A stretch of DNA of 64,000 nucleotides, from positions 1,322,994 through 1,386,993 of the forward strand of contig NZ_JH601133.1 in NCBI RefSeq assembly GCF_000245795.1. The letters are read 5' to 3'. The position numbers and the translations under genes were made by a program. The DNA comes from Facklamia languida CCUG 37842 (lineage in GTDB: Bacteria; Bacillota; Bacilli; Lactobacillales; Aerococcaceae). Of this stretch, positions 9,893 through 18,604 are shown piece after piece (the stretch's first letter is position 1; each line of letters opens with the position of its first letter). Below the pieces are notes generated by a model. The model searched no databases, was not told where the DNA came from, and saw nothing but the letters and a program-made list of their open reading frames with translations.

Positions 9893-10027
9893 GCGTCTGT
9901 CTTAATTTGATCGATCGAATTATGTGATTGATTCTGTTCGAGTCTTCAAAATATTATGCAAAACACCTATTAATTACGGGTTTTATGGTGTAAACTAGCT
10001 ATATAAAATGAGAAAAGAGGTAGATCC

Positions 10028-10144
10028 ATGAACAGTATGTTACCCCAAACAGGTGAAGCAGCGACTTGGATTTTGGTTGTTGTGGCAGTCATTGCACTGA
10101 TTGGTGGCATCAGTCTTTTAATTCGAGGTAAAAAGAATCGTTAA
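10028..10144 (+). CDS. 38-residue protein consisting of an LPQTG cell-wall sorting signal
   Basis: Short reading frame with an AGAGG ribosome site 8 bases upstream of the ATG and a dedicated terminator after it. The product has four residues, then LPQTG (residues 5-9), an 18-20 residue hydrophobic helix (about 13-32) and a positively charged tail (RGKKNR). These are the three parts of a sortase A sorting signal, but there is no signal peptide and no surface domain in front. If sortase acted on it, only an eight-residue N-terminal peptide would be joined to the wall. It could be a remnant of a lost surface-protein gene, a sortase competitor or a peptide signal. No upstream in-frame remnant was found. 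The function is unknown. Confidence 0.7.
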   Translation: MNSMLPQTGEAATWILVVVAVIALIGGISLLIRGKKNR

Positions 10145-10153
10145 GGATACAAA

Positions 10154-10186
10154 AAAAGACCCGCTCGAGCTGAGCGGGTCTTTTCC
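10154..10186 (+). terminator. Terminator after the LPQTG micro-gene
   Basis: GACCCGCTC/GAGCGGGTC 9-bp stem (10158-10180), flanked by an A-run and TTTT, lies 13 bases after the stop. The A-run on the left makes it potentially bidirectional. Confidence 0.9.
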
Positions 10187-10470
10187 TTTACTTTTATTGG
10201 GAAGCATAAAAGTAAATAGCACTAATATAGACATATTATAATCTAAAATAAGAACTTTGTCTATATAATTATTTAGATTTCTAATAATTAAATAGAATTA
10301 TTTGAAAGATAAGGACCTTAAGAAAACCTATTTTAATAGCCTATGACTGGGTGTCGGATTCTATGGGATGAATAAATTCTTGAAATAAAGGTAGGTTACC
10401 AGGTTTGTTATTTAAAATTTGAATAATTGATGGATCGCTGAGGATAACCAGAAGAGGAGTCAAGTGTTAC
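10187..10470. other. Intergenic, no gene seen
   Basis: AT-rich spacer between the LPQTG micro-gene and the 3' end of brnQ. I see no coding potential, repeat or clear hairpin. Confidence 0.5.
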
Positions 10471-11820
10471 CTATTTATGTTCCTGATAGAGGTCCCAAGT
10501 TAAGAAGAGGAGGCCACCGATAATGGCTGGAATGACCCAGGCAAACCCTTCACCACTGAGAGGGAGTGAATTGAGGATGTTGAGAGGGGTGTCGAAATTG
10601 ACCCGGAGTGGGGTATCAGGGGAGAAAACTTGAGCCCAAGATAAAGATTTTAATACGTGGTTAATATTATCTTCTGCCGAGAAGACTACCTGGCTGAGTG
10701 ACACGAGGAGGGCTCCGAGTGCTGCTCCCTTGTAGATGCTCTTGTGCTTAATCCAGTCATCGACCAGCCATAACAGGATAATAATGATGGTAACAGGGTA
10801 GAGGATGGACAGAATCGGAGAAGCGAAGTTGATAATGGTATCCACTCCATTGACTGCCAAGATGGTAGAAAAAATACAAATAATATAGACCATGGGCTTA
10901 TAGGACAATTTGCTAGACCGATCAGAGAAGTACATAGCAACCGTCGCGGTCAAACCGACGGCAGTTGTGAGACAGGCGAGGGCCACAATGATTCCTAAGC
11001 CGATGCTTCCCCAAGACCCCAAGATTTGGTCAATCACTTGTATCAATAATTCGACTCGCGAAAGGTCTTGAATCGCTTGACCTGAAGCAGAAGCTCCTAG
11101 ATAGATAAAGCCTCCATAGACAATTAAGAGCCCAAATCCCGCAATGACTCCTGCAATGGCAGTCAGGCGGGTTTTTTGTTTGAGGTCTTCATAGCCTAAG
11201 TGGTGAATGGTATGCATGATAATCCCAGAGAAGACGATGGAGGCCAGAGCATCCATTGTTTGGTAGCCTCCTTCAAAGCCCTTCAAGAAGGTTTGGCTCT
11301 GCTGAGTTGAAACGGGTTGGCCGATTGGATGGATGATACCTAGGAAGATAATAATGATCAGGGTAATCATTAAAATCGGCGTTAAATAGGCCCCGATCAG
11401 GTCAATGACTTTATTAGCATTTAAGGTACAGAAGGCTGTAATAGTAAAGAAACCAGCGATCGCAAGATAGCTATTAATTCCAGGAAAGATGGGGGCAATC
11501 GCTAATTCATAGGTGACAGATCCTGTTCGCGGAATGGCCAGCAAGGGACCAATTGTAATGATAATTAAAAAGACGAGCACTTGGGCATTCGTACTGCCCA
11601 AATATTTACCAAAATCAGCAGCATTGTCACCTGCCTTAGCGGAAGCAATAATTCCTAATAGAGGTAAACAAATTCCGGTCAAAAGAAAGCCTAATAGTGT
11701 GAGCAACCACTGGTCACCAGCTAGAGCTCCAATAGTCGGGGGGAAAATAATGTTTCCAGCTCCCAGAAACATGGCAAATAGGGCAAACCCAGTGACTAAA
11801 GTATGTTTGAATGTTTTCAT
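10471..11820 (-). CDS. brnQ: Branched-chain amino acid transporter BrnQ (LIVCS family)
   Basis: Cytoplasmic membrane carrier, 449 aa, for cation-coupled uptake of leucine, isoleucine and valine. It shows about 12 hydrophobic segments and the family N-terminal pattern FALFAMFLGAGNIIFPP. The ATG at 11820 is chosen because AAAGAGGGA lies 6-8 bases upstream; the frame stays open to 11889 but without a ribosome site. It is a single-gene unit divergent from the PHP hydrolase at 12039. Family assignment is firm; which branched-chain residue is preferred is not visible. Confidence 0.94.
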   Translation of the reverse strand: MKTFKHTLVTGFALFAMFLGAGNIIFPPTIGALAGDQWLLTLLGFLLTGICLPLLGIIASAKAGDNAADFGKYLGSTNAQVLVFLIIITIGPLLAIPRTGSVTYELAIAPIFPGINSYLAIAGFFTITAFCTLNANKVIDLIGAYLTPILMITLIIIIFLGIIHPIGQPVSTQQSQTFLKGFEGGYQTMDALASIVFSGIIMHTIHHLGYEDLKQKTRLTAIAGVIAGFGLLIVYGGFIYLGASASGQAIQDLSRVELLIQVIDQILGSWGSIGLGIIVALACLTTAVGLTATVAMYFSDRSSKLSYKPMVYIICIFSTILAVNGVDTIINFASPILSILYPVTIIIILLWLVDDWIKHKSIYKGAALGALLVSLSQVVFSAEDNINHVLKSLSWAQVFSPDTPLRVNFDTPLNILNSLPLSGEGFAWVIPAIIGGLLFLTWDLYQEHK

Positions 11821-11957
11821 TATATCCCTCTTTCTATCTTGAATAATGAAATTATCTACTAGTCTAATGGTTTTATGAGAATAAGGCAATAATTTTATAA
11901 GAGAACACTCAAGAAATTTTAATTTTTCAAAGTCCTATGGCAGCTAGTCAGCCAATC

Positions 11958-12010
11958 TTTACAATGATTTACTTAATTTTTACATTAAATTTATAAGGAC
12001 TTGCTATAAT
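11958..12010 (+). promoter_or_regulatory. Pho-box-like promoter of the PHP hydrolase gene
   Basis: Four hexamers TTTACA, TTTACT, TTTACA and TTTATA start at 11958, 11968, 11979 and 11990, i.e. every 10-11 bases. A TATAAT -10 box is at 12005-12010 with no good -35. The last repeat ends 9 bases before the -10. The layout matches direct-repeat sites of PhoB/PhoP-type activators, and the same geometry recurs at 13636. Activator identity is inferred. Confidence 0.6.
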
Positions 12011-12038
12011 TTGCTCAACTATGAATGGAGGTAATGGG

Positions 12039-13517
12039 ATGAAGGAAAGACAATTATTTAAGCAGGATTTTACACTCTACCAATCTAGCCATCAATCGCA
12101 TATTCATTATGAATTTTTTGTTCCTAAGGGGACAGAAGAATTGATCATTCATTTCGAATATGGCCCGCTTGTAGAGGACCACTATGAAGATTTGCTCCCT
12201 ACTTTTGAAAGAGAGGGGATTGGGCTGGAGCATTTACAAGAAGGTGATTCCTTCCGTAATTTAATCACCTTATCGCTAAATGATCCCAAGCAATTTCGTG
12301 GGGCCCACCATTATTTCAACTTAAATCAAACTATTTCTTTAAATTCCAAGGAAGCCTCCCAGGGCTTTGTGGCGGGTGAGATCCACCCAGGAAATTGGCA
12401 GGTCATCTTGTCCTGCCATGGGATCTTCTCAAACCAGGTCAAAGGATCGATTGAAATCATTGGGATTAATGCGGAACCACCGCGCTTGGCTCAACAAGCA
12501 AGCTTTGGGCAAATTCAAGTCGTTCAAGACTTAAAAGACCGTCAACCTTATCAGCAAGCCAGCCGATTTGTAAAAACAGAGCTTCATGCTCATACCATCC
12601 ATTCTGACGCCCAACAAACGACACAAGAACTGATCGACCAAGCGGTTAAGGAAGGGATCGCTTGGTTGGCCATCTCGGACCATAATACAATTACGGCCAT
12701 TGAGGAAGCCATTCGATTGGTTGAAGACCAGCCGATTCAGGTGATACCGGGACTGGAGTTCACCACCTTCTATGGGCATTTCTTGATGCATGGTGCCCCC
12801 CGCTATCTTTTTCGTAATTGGACAGAAGTCAATTTAACCAATGTGGGTGCTTATTTGGATTATCTCAAGGAAAATCCAGTGAATCTGACGATTGCGCATC
12901 CCTTTGATCAAGGCAACCCTTGGTGCACAGGCTGTCGTTGGGATTATCAATTAGCCGATTTGCGGTCCATCGATGCCATCGAAATTTGGAATTATGTCAA
13001 TCCCCACCAATCCCAATCCAGTGAAGAAGCCTATCAGCAGTGGGTCCAATTATTGGCTCAAGGGTATGAAATCGCCGCAACAGCGGGCCATGATTGGCAC
13101 CGACCCCTGGAGGGCGATGAAGAAGTGGCGCGGTCTTATTTATTAGTCGAAGAAAATGAGACGCTGGACCAGGTTTTACAAGCGCATCAACTTGGACGAT
13201 CTTACGCTTCCATCCGACCTCTTATTCATCATTTTATTCTCAATGACCATTACCAATTGGGGGATCGGATGCAAGAAGCTGAAGATTATCACATTCGCCT
13301 ATCGATGGCTTCACTTGAACCAGGCGATTGCGTGATGATCTTTGATCAAGATCAGCTTTTGATTGAAGAAGAAGTCCAAGACGTCTCTTTTATAGGGGAC
13401 TGGACCCTTCAATCTAGGAGCAGTCGCTTATTCCGTCTTGAGGTAAAAAATAACAAGGATGAGCGCATCCTCTTTACCAATCCAATTTATCTTGGTTCAG
13501 CTGATCCCTCTGAATAA
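12039..13517 (+). CDS. PHP-domain metallo-hydrolase, CehA/McbA family
   Basis: Predicted cytoplasmic metal-dependent hydrolase of 492 aa. An N-terminal region of about 175 residues, predicted beta-rich, precedes a PHP domain with the metal ligands in order: ELHAHTIHSD (about 181-190), SDHNT (about 212), GLEFTT (about 241), IAHP (about 286) and AGHDWH (about 349). PHP proteins cleave phosphoesters or, in CehA/McbA, carbamate esters. There is no signal peptide. I start at the ATG at 12039 because GGAGG (12026-12030) sits at proper distance; the ATG at 12021 lies before it. Its promoter repeats match those of the transporter operon just downstream, so the two units are probably co-regulated. The substrate is unknown; a phosphoester is my inference from context. 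Confidence 0.85.
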   Translation: MKERQLFKQDFTLYQSSHQSHIHYEFFVPKGTEELIIHFEYGPLVEDHYEDLLPTFEREGIGLEHLQEGDSFRNLITLSLNDPKQFRGAHHYFNLNQTISLNSKEASQGFVAGEIHPGNWQVILSCHGIFSNQVKGSIEIIGINAEPPRLAQQASFGQIQVVQDLKDRQPYQQASRFVKTELHAHTIHSDAQQTTQELIDQAVKEGIAWLAISDHNTITAIEEAIRLVEDQPIQVIPGLEFTTFYGHFLMHGAPRYLFRNWTEVNLTNVGAYLDYLKENPVNLTIAHPFDQGNPWCTGCRWDYQLADLRSIDAIEIWNYVNPHQSQSSEEAYQQWVQLLAQGYEIAATAGHDWHRPLEGDEEVARSYLLVEENETLDQVLQAHQLGRSYASIRPLIHHFILNDHYQLGDRMQEAEDYHIRLSMASLEPGDCVMIFDQDQLLIEEEVQDVSFIGDWTLQSRSSRLFRLEVKNNKDERILFTNPIYLGSADPSE

Positions 13518-13571
13518 AGTTCCCTCTTGAAAGGGCCAAATTATATTATATTTTCTAATAAATATAGGCCA

Positions 13572-13678
13572 TTTACTACAATTGTAAATAAAATGTAAAT
13601 TTGATTAGGTAAAAAATTTACAAATCAAAAGGGATTTTACATTATTTTTACGCTAAATTTACAATCACTTGTTATGAT
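13572..13678 (+). promoter_or_regulatory. Pho-box-like promoter of the sugar/organophosphate importer operon
   Basis: TTTACA, TTTACG and TTTACA start at 13636, 13647 and 13658, exactly 11 bases apart. The -10 box TATGAT is at 13673-13678, 9 bases after the last repeat, as at 12005, and there is no -35 consensus. Further copies lie upstream: TTTACT at 13572, TGTAAA (inverted) at 13583 and 13594, again 11 apart, and TTTACA at 13617. The pattern suggests activation by a PhoP-like response regulator. Confidence 0.62.
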
Positions 13679-13722
13679 GACAGAGGAATTAAGAAAGAGC
13701 TTGGCTATTGAGGAGGAAGGGA

Positions 13723-14859
13723 ATGTCCGGGATTGAATTTAAGAATGTCTATAAGGACTATGTACCAGGCATCCACGCTGTAACGGATCTGAACTTGACG
13801 ATTGAGGATGGGGAATTTGTGGTATTAGTCGGACCTTCTGGTTGTGGCAAGTCCACTACCTTACGGATGCTTGCTGGACTGGAGGAAATAACAGCGGGCG
13901 ATATCTATATTGAAGGACAACGTGTTAACTCGGTTCACCCCAAGGATCGTAATATTGCCATGGTCTTTCAGAACTATGCCCTCTATCCTCATATGACCGT
14001 TGCTGAGAATATGGGCTTTGGCTTGAAGATGCAAGGTCTTGGTAAAGAGGAAATTAATCAACGGGTGAGACAGGTGGCACAAACGATCGGGTTAGAAAAC
14101 TACCTGGACCGGTTACCTAAGGAACTTTCTGGAGGCCAAAGGCAACGGGTGGCTCTGGGACGAGCGATTGCTCGTAAGCCTAAGGTTTTCTTGATGGATG
14201 AGCCCTTGTCCAATCTGGATGCTAAATTAAGAGGACAGACCCGGGCAGAAATTATTCAATTAACCAAACAACTGGGTGTGACCACCGTGTATGTGACCCA
14301 TGATCAAGTGGAAGCGATGACCATGGCGGACCGGATTGTGATTATGGATGACGGAATTATTCAGCAAGTGGGGACACCTAGAGACCTATACTTGCATCCT
14401 CGCAATCGATTTGTCGCTGGCTTTATGGGGTCACCCGCTATGAACTTTATTGAAGTAACCGCCACAGCGCAAGGACTTGAAAGGGCAGGCCATGTGATGG
14501 AGGTGCCCGATTCGATCTTGGCTGACCTTCACGACCAAGGCTACCTAGACCAGAAGATCAGCCTCGGTATTCGTCCTGAAAATATCTCATTAGTCAGGAA
14601 AGAATTAACAGAGCATCAGCAATTTGCCTATCCCACAACCATTAAATTAGCGGAAATGCTAGGAAGTGAGACACTGATTCACTTTGAAGTGCTAGACCAA
14701 GCCATGGTGGCCAAACTCTTTACCATGGATCCCTATGAACGAGAACAAGAAATCGCAATTCAATTTGACTTTGACCAGATTCACTTCTTTAACCTGCAAG
14801 ATGGGCAAGTCATCCCAATTTCAAAGCCTAACCTCATCATGAAACAAGAGGAGGGGTAA
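13723..14859 (+). CDS. ABC importer ATPase, UgpC/MsmX/MalK type
   Basis: ATPase of a CUT1-type carbohydrate or glycerophosphate importer, 378 aa. Walker A GPSGCGKST is at about 37-45, signature LSGGQRQR at about 134, Walker B with DEPLSNLD at about 158, and a C-terminal regulatory TOBE/OB domain runs from about 235 to the end. The ATG at 13723 follows AGGAGGAAGG; the upstream TTG at 13708 precedes that site and is unlikely. It is first in an operon with two permeases and a binding protein. Many Gram-positive CUT1 systems share a distant MsmX, so a dedicated ATPase here is notable. UgpC homology fits the Pho-box-like promoter. Confidence 0.93.
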   Translation: MSGIEFKNVYKDYVPGIHAVTDLNLTIEDGEFVVLVGPSGCGKSTTLRMLAGLEEITAGDIYIEGQRVNSVHPKDRNIAMVFQNYALYPHMTVAENMGFGLKMQGLGKEEINQRVRQVAQTIGLENYLDRLPKELSGGQRQRVALGRAIARKPKVFLMDEPLSNLDAKLRGQTRAEIIQLTKQLGVTTVYVTHDQVEAMTMADRIVIMDDGIIQQVGTPRDLYLHPRNRFVAGFMGSPAMNFIEVTATAQGLERAGHVMEVPDSILADLHDQGYLDQKISLGIRPENISLVRKELTEHQQFAYPTTIKLAEMLGSETLIHFEVLDQAMVAKLFTMDPYEREQEIAIQFDFDQIHFFNLQDGQVIPISKPNLIMKQEEG

Positions 14860-14860
14860 G

Positions 14861-15871
14861 ATGGAAAGAGAAAAAGTCACCACGCAATCCATGATTCATA
14901 GTGAAGCCCATCAGGCCATGCAGGAAACGAAAGTGGAGGATCCAAACTTTCGACCTAACAAGATGACGCTCAAAGACAAATGGGTTAAGTACCGGGTCTT
15001 CTACCTCATGCTACTCCCAGCTATTATTTCATTTTTAGTTTTTTCATATTGGCCAATGACTGGTATTATTTTGGCCTTTCGCAAGTTTACTTTTACTTCC
15101 GGTATGTATGGGGCTAAGTGGGTGGGCTTCAAGTATTTTGAAGACTTCTTCAACAATCGGGAAGCAGGGATGTATGTCAAGAATACCTTGGTTATTTCCT
15201 TAATTAAGCTGTTTATCTATTTGCCTTTTCCGATTATGCTAGCTTTGATCTTGAATGAAGTGCGTAAACCACGCTTAAGGTCTATCTATCAGTCTATTTC
15301 ATACCTACCTTATTTCATTTCTTGGGTTGTGGTGGTTGGAATAATTAGCCGCTTGTTTGCTCCAGATACCGGAATGATCAACGTCTTATTGAAGAATTTA
15401 AATTTATCAGACGGATCGAAATTCTGGATGATGGACCCCAATTTCTTCTATACAGCCGTCTTTGGTTCGTATCTCTGGAAGAATATTGGTTGGGATTCCA
15501 TCATCTACTTCGCAGCGATTATGGGGATTTCACCTTCACTCTATGAGGCAGCGGCGATTGATGGGGCTAACCGTCTCAAGCAGACCAGGCATGTCACCTT
15601 GCCCGGCATCCGCTCAACCATTATGATCCTCTTTATTCTCTCACTTGGTGGTATTTTAACCGCTGGCTTTGACCAGATCTACCTCATGCAAAACCCAGGT
15701 AACTTCACGGTTTCAGAAACAATTGACACTTACATTGTGAAGACTGGACTTGAGCAGGCGAAATATGGGCCTGCTACCGCTGTCGGTTTAATGCAAGGGA
15801 TTGTGGGACTGATTCTCACGATTATTGCCAATAAACTGGCTGATAAGTATGGAGATAATGCCGTATGGTAA
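14861..15871 (+). CDS. ABC importer permease, LplB-type
   Basis: Integral membrane permease of 336 aa, MalF/LplB branch of BPD_transp_1. A hydrophilic N-terminus of about 45 residues is followed by six predicted helices. The EAA-loop sequence YEAAAIDGANRLKQ is at about 227-240. It starts two bases after the ATPase stop. It forms a heterodimeric channel with the permease at 17652. LplB-type permeases serve importers of complex saccharides or of unassigned ligands; the solute is not known. Confidence 0.92.
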   Translation: MEREKVTTQSMIHSEAHQAMQETKVEDPNFRPNKMTLKDKWVKYRVFYLMLLPAIISFLVFSYWPMTGIILAFRKFTFTSGMYGAKWVGFKYFEDFFNNREAGMYVKNTLVISLIKLFIYLPFPIMLALILNEVRKPRLRSIYQSISYLPYFISWVVVVGIISRLFAPDTGMINVLLKNLNLSDGSKFWMMDPNFFYTAVFGSYLWKNIGWDSIIYFAAIMGISPSLYEAAAIDGANRLKQTRHVTLPGIRSTIMILFILSLGGILTAGFDQIYLMQNPGNFTVSETIDTYIVKTGLEQAKYGPATAVGLMQGIVGLILTIIANKLADKYGDNAVW

Positions 15872-15901
15872 TAGCTCAAATAATTATAAAGGAGATGTAG
15901 A

Positions 15902-17581
15902 ATGAATCTTAAGAACTTAGTCAAAAAAAGCTTAACTGTTGTGACACTTGCCTCTACCTTCCTTTCAGCTGCTCCAATTGCTCAAGCTGAAGAAAAATCG
16001 GATGCCTTTATTGCAGATCGCGAAATTACTGGTCTCGTCTTCCAGTCAGCTGGAGATGCGGGTGTGGACACTATGTCACCTGAAATCGCAGCTTATATCA
16101 AAGAACGAACAGGAATCACCTTAAAATTAGAAACAGTGACCAGTGAAGATTCTGCTCAAGCATTAGCGGCAGGGCTTGCATCTGGAGATTTACCAGACTT
16201 TATCGCCTTTTACTTAAATCACTCTGGTCGACCAGAATTCCCATTATTATTACAAGCAGCCAACCAAGGCATGTTCCATGACATCGCGCCTTACTTAAAA
16301 GAAGGTAAGGTCTACGGTAAATACTTTGAAGAAGGATACCTACCACGTGATACAAAAGAAAATATCATGATGCGCGAAGACCAAGAGGGTGCAACCTACT
16401 TGGTTCATATGGCGATCAATCAAGAACCAGCGGATCCAGGTTCTAAGCAAATTGGCGGACCTTATATCCGCCGCGATATCGCAGAAGAATTAGGAATCAA
16501 CCCTCAAGAAATTAATACGACTGAACAGTTGAGAGATTTGTTAAACCAAATCAAAGAAGGTGGCTTTACAGATGATAATGGCAACCCTGTCACACCATTA
16601 GGGCCAACGGTCTGGGGTGGATCTGACCGTCCATTCATTTACAATGACCTAGTGTGGCAAGGTGAAGGTGGAGAGAAATTCTGGAAAGACGGCGACCAAG
16701 TCAAGCATGAATCCATGACGGATTATGCTGAAAAGCGCGTGGCTTATGTTCGTGAATTATTAGCTGAAGGGCTGATGCATCCAGAATTCTACACAATGGA
16801 AGAAACCCGGGCTGCTGAGGGGATTGTCAATGGTAGCTTCGCGATCACATCTGATATGCATAGCTACCGCCCTGAAGTGGGAGATTTGAAATATGTTCCA
16901 TTAGGCCCAATCAATCGGGTAGATGGTACAAACAATATGGTAATGTCTTATAAATCAGGTTATGCAGGTTGGGCAGTGCCAGCAACAACGGAAAACCCAG
17001 AAGAAGTTGTGAAGTTTGCCGATTGGTTAGCAGGTCCAGAAGGGAAGTTATTATACTTCTACGGCTTAGAAGGCGTTCATTATGACTTAGATGAAGATGG
17101 CTTCCCTGTTGCCAAGGAAGAATTGGTCAAATTACAAGATGAGAATCCAGATGAAGCAATCAAAGAAGGCTTCCGTGGTGTTCGAGCTTTCTGGGGTGAA
17201 CATTTGGCCTTTACGGACATCAATAATCTTGCCCAATTTGGTGAAGCCTCTTGGGGTGAAAAGGTTCGCGGTGAAGACAACTCTGCTGCTAAGAAGATTA
17301 TTGAACTCTATGATTATGATAAACGCTATGAAGAAAAAGAAGTTATCGATGGTCTCTATGCTCGTGCTTATCTCTATGAATTTGAGGGAGAAGATGGCGA
17401 CTTGAATCAAGCACTTGATGCATGGAATGAAGATGTCATTAAGGCTTACTATGCAACAAGTGAAGAAGAAGCACAAAAGATCTTAGACGCTTCTCGTCAA
17501 GACCTGATTGATGCAGGGATCGAAGATTTTTGTAAATTCCTTGAAGAAAAAGAAGCAAACGGCGATGTCATCTTCTACTAA
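15902..17581 (+). CDS. Extracellular solute-binding protein, LplA-like, non-lipoprotein
   Basis: Substrate receptor of the importer, 559 aa, SBP_bac_1-like cluster paired with LplB/LplC permeases. Residues 1-29 form a Sec signal peptide ending AQA-EEK, a signal peptidase I site; no lipobox cysteine is present (the only cysteine is near residue 547). This differs from the usual lipid-anchored receptor of Gram-positives. AAAGGAG precedes the ATG. The gene lies between the two permease genes. The mature region is rich in acidic and aromatic residues, as in saccharide binders, but ligand identity cannot be stated. Confidence 0.9.
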   Translation: MNLKNLVKKSLTVVTLASTFLSAAPIAQAEEKSDAFIADREITGLVFQSAGDAGVDTMSPEIAAYIKERTGITLKLETVTSEDSAQALAAGLASGDLPDFIAFYLNHSGRPEFPLLLQAANQGMFHDIAPYLKEGKVYGKYFEEGYLPRDTKENIMMREDQEGATYLVHMAINQEPADPGSKQIGGPYIRRDIAEELGINPQEINTTEQLRDLLNQIKEGGFTDDNGNPVTPLGPTVWGGSDRPFIYNDLVWQGEGGEKFWKDGDQVKHESMTDYAEKRVAYVRELLAEGLMHPEFYTMEETRAAEGIVNGSFAITSDMHSYRPEVGDLKYVPLGPINRVDGTNNMVMSYKSGYAGWAVPATTENPEEVVKFADWLAGPEGKLLYFYGLEGVHYDLDEDGFPVAKEELVKLQDENPDEAIKEGFRGVRAFWGEHLAFTDINNLAQFGEASWGEKVRGEDNSAAKKIIELYDYDKRYEEKEVIDGLYARAYLYEFEGEDGDLNQALDAWNEDVIKAYYATSEEEAQKILDASRQDLIDAGIEDFCKFLEEKEANGDVIFY

Positions 17582-17651
17582 TGAGTGATCGATGCAGCCA
17601 ATAATGGATGAGACTAGCTTCGGCTAGTCTCCAATTTTTAGGAGGATGATT

Positions 17652-18554
17652 ATGCCTGAAACAATGCAGACAAGTAGATGGGCCCGTATTCTCTTTAATA
17701 TCCTGCTCGTCTTACTATGCTTAGCCATTATTTTGCCCTTTATGCATATTTTGGCTCTTGCTTTTAACTCTGGACGGGATGCCACTTCGGGTGGGATTTG
17801 GTTCTGGCCAAGGGTCTTCTCACTGGAGAATTTCAAGGAGGTCTTTAAGCAGAGTAACCTATTAACAGGGTTGGGAATTTCAATCTTTCGAACGGTCATT
17901 GGGACGGTCGGTGGCGTGTTCTTAATGTCCATGTGTGCTTGGGCCTTGACCATTCCAGAACTGCCTTTGAGAAAGCAAATAACCTTTTTTATCTTCTTTA
18001 CCATGCTCTTTTCAGGCGGTACGATTCCTTACTATCTAGTTCTAAGTGAACTGAATTTGACTAATTCAATTTGGGTTTATGTGATTCCCGGCTTCTATTC
18101 TGTGACGAATATTCTACTCTTGCGGTCTTCTTTTAAACAATTACCCATGTCGATTGTGGAAGCGGCCCGTATCGATGGAATGGGAGAATTTAAGATTTTC
18201 TGGACAATTGTTATGCCCATGTCTAAGCCCACGATTGCGACGATTTCCTTATTTACGGCTGTTGGTCACTGGAATGATTGGTTTGCTGGTTCTTTCTATG
18301 TCCGTAAGAGTGAATTAAAGCCCTTAGCCACCATCCTCCAAGAAATGTTAACCCGACAAGCGAACTTAGCCGATGTATTGTTGAAAGCAGGGTCTAATTC
18401 GGCGGCTTATCAACAACTCGATGCGGTAGAATTAACCGGGCAATCCCTTCAGATGGCGACGATTATTGTGGTCATCTTGCCAATTGTGATCCTCTATCCT
18501 TTTATCCAGAAATACTTTGTTAAAGGGATCACCATTGGGTCAGTTAAGGAATAA
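17652..18554 (+). CDS. ABC importer permease, LplC-type
   Basis: Second permease, 300 aa, MalG/LplC branch with six predicted helices. The EAA-loop sequence VEAARIDGMGEFKIF lies near 173-187. I prefer the ATG at 17652, six bases after GGAGG; an in-frame ATG at 17646 abuts that site. It follows the binding protein within the operon after a spacer of about 70 bases that includes a short GACTAGC/GCTAGTC hairpin (about 17610-17628), which might damp read-through from the highly needed binding-protein gene. Confidence 0.92.
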   Translation: MPETMQTSRWARILFNILLVLLCLAIILPFMHILALAFNSGRDATSGGIWFWPRVFSLENFKEVFKQSNLLTGLGISIFRTVIGTVGGVFLMSMCAWALTIPELPLRKQITFFIFFTMLFSGGTIPYYLVLSELNLTNSIWVYVIPGFYSVTNILLLRSSFKQLPMSIVEAARIDGMGEFKIFWTIVMPMSKPTIATISLFTAVGHWNDWFAGSFYVRKSELKPLATILQEMLTRQANLADVLLKAGSNSAAYQQLDAVELTGQSLQMATIIVVILPIVILYPFIQKYFVKGITIGSVKE

Positions 18555-18604
18555 AGGCCGTCATGAGTTATTAGGGATAGTCAATTAAGTAGAGGAGGAT
18601 CAGG

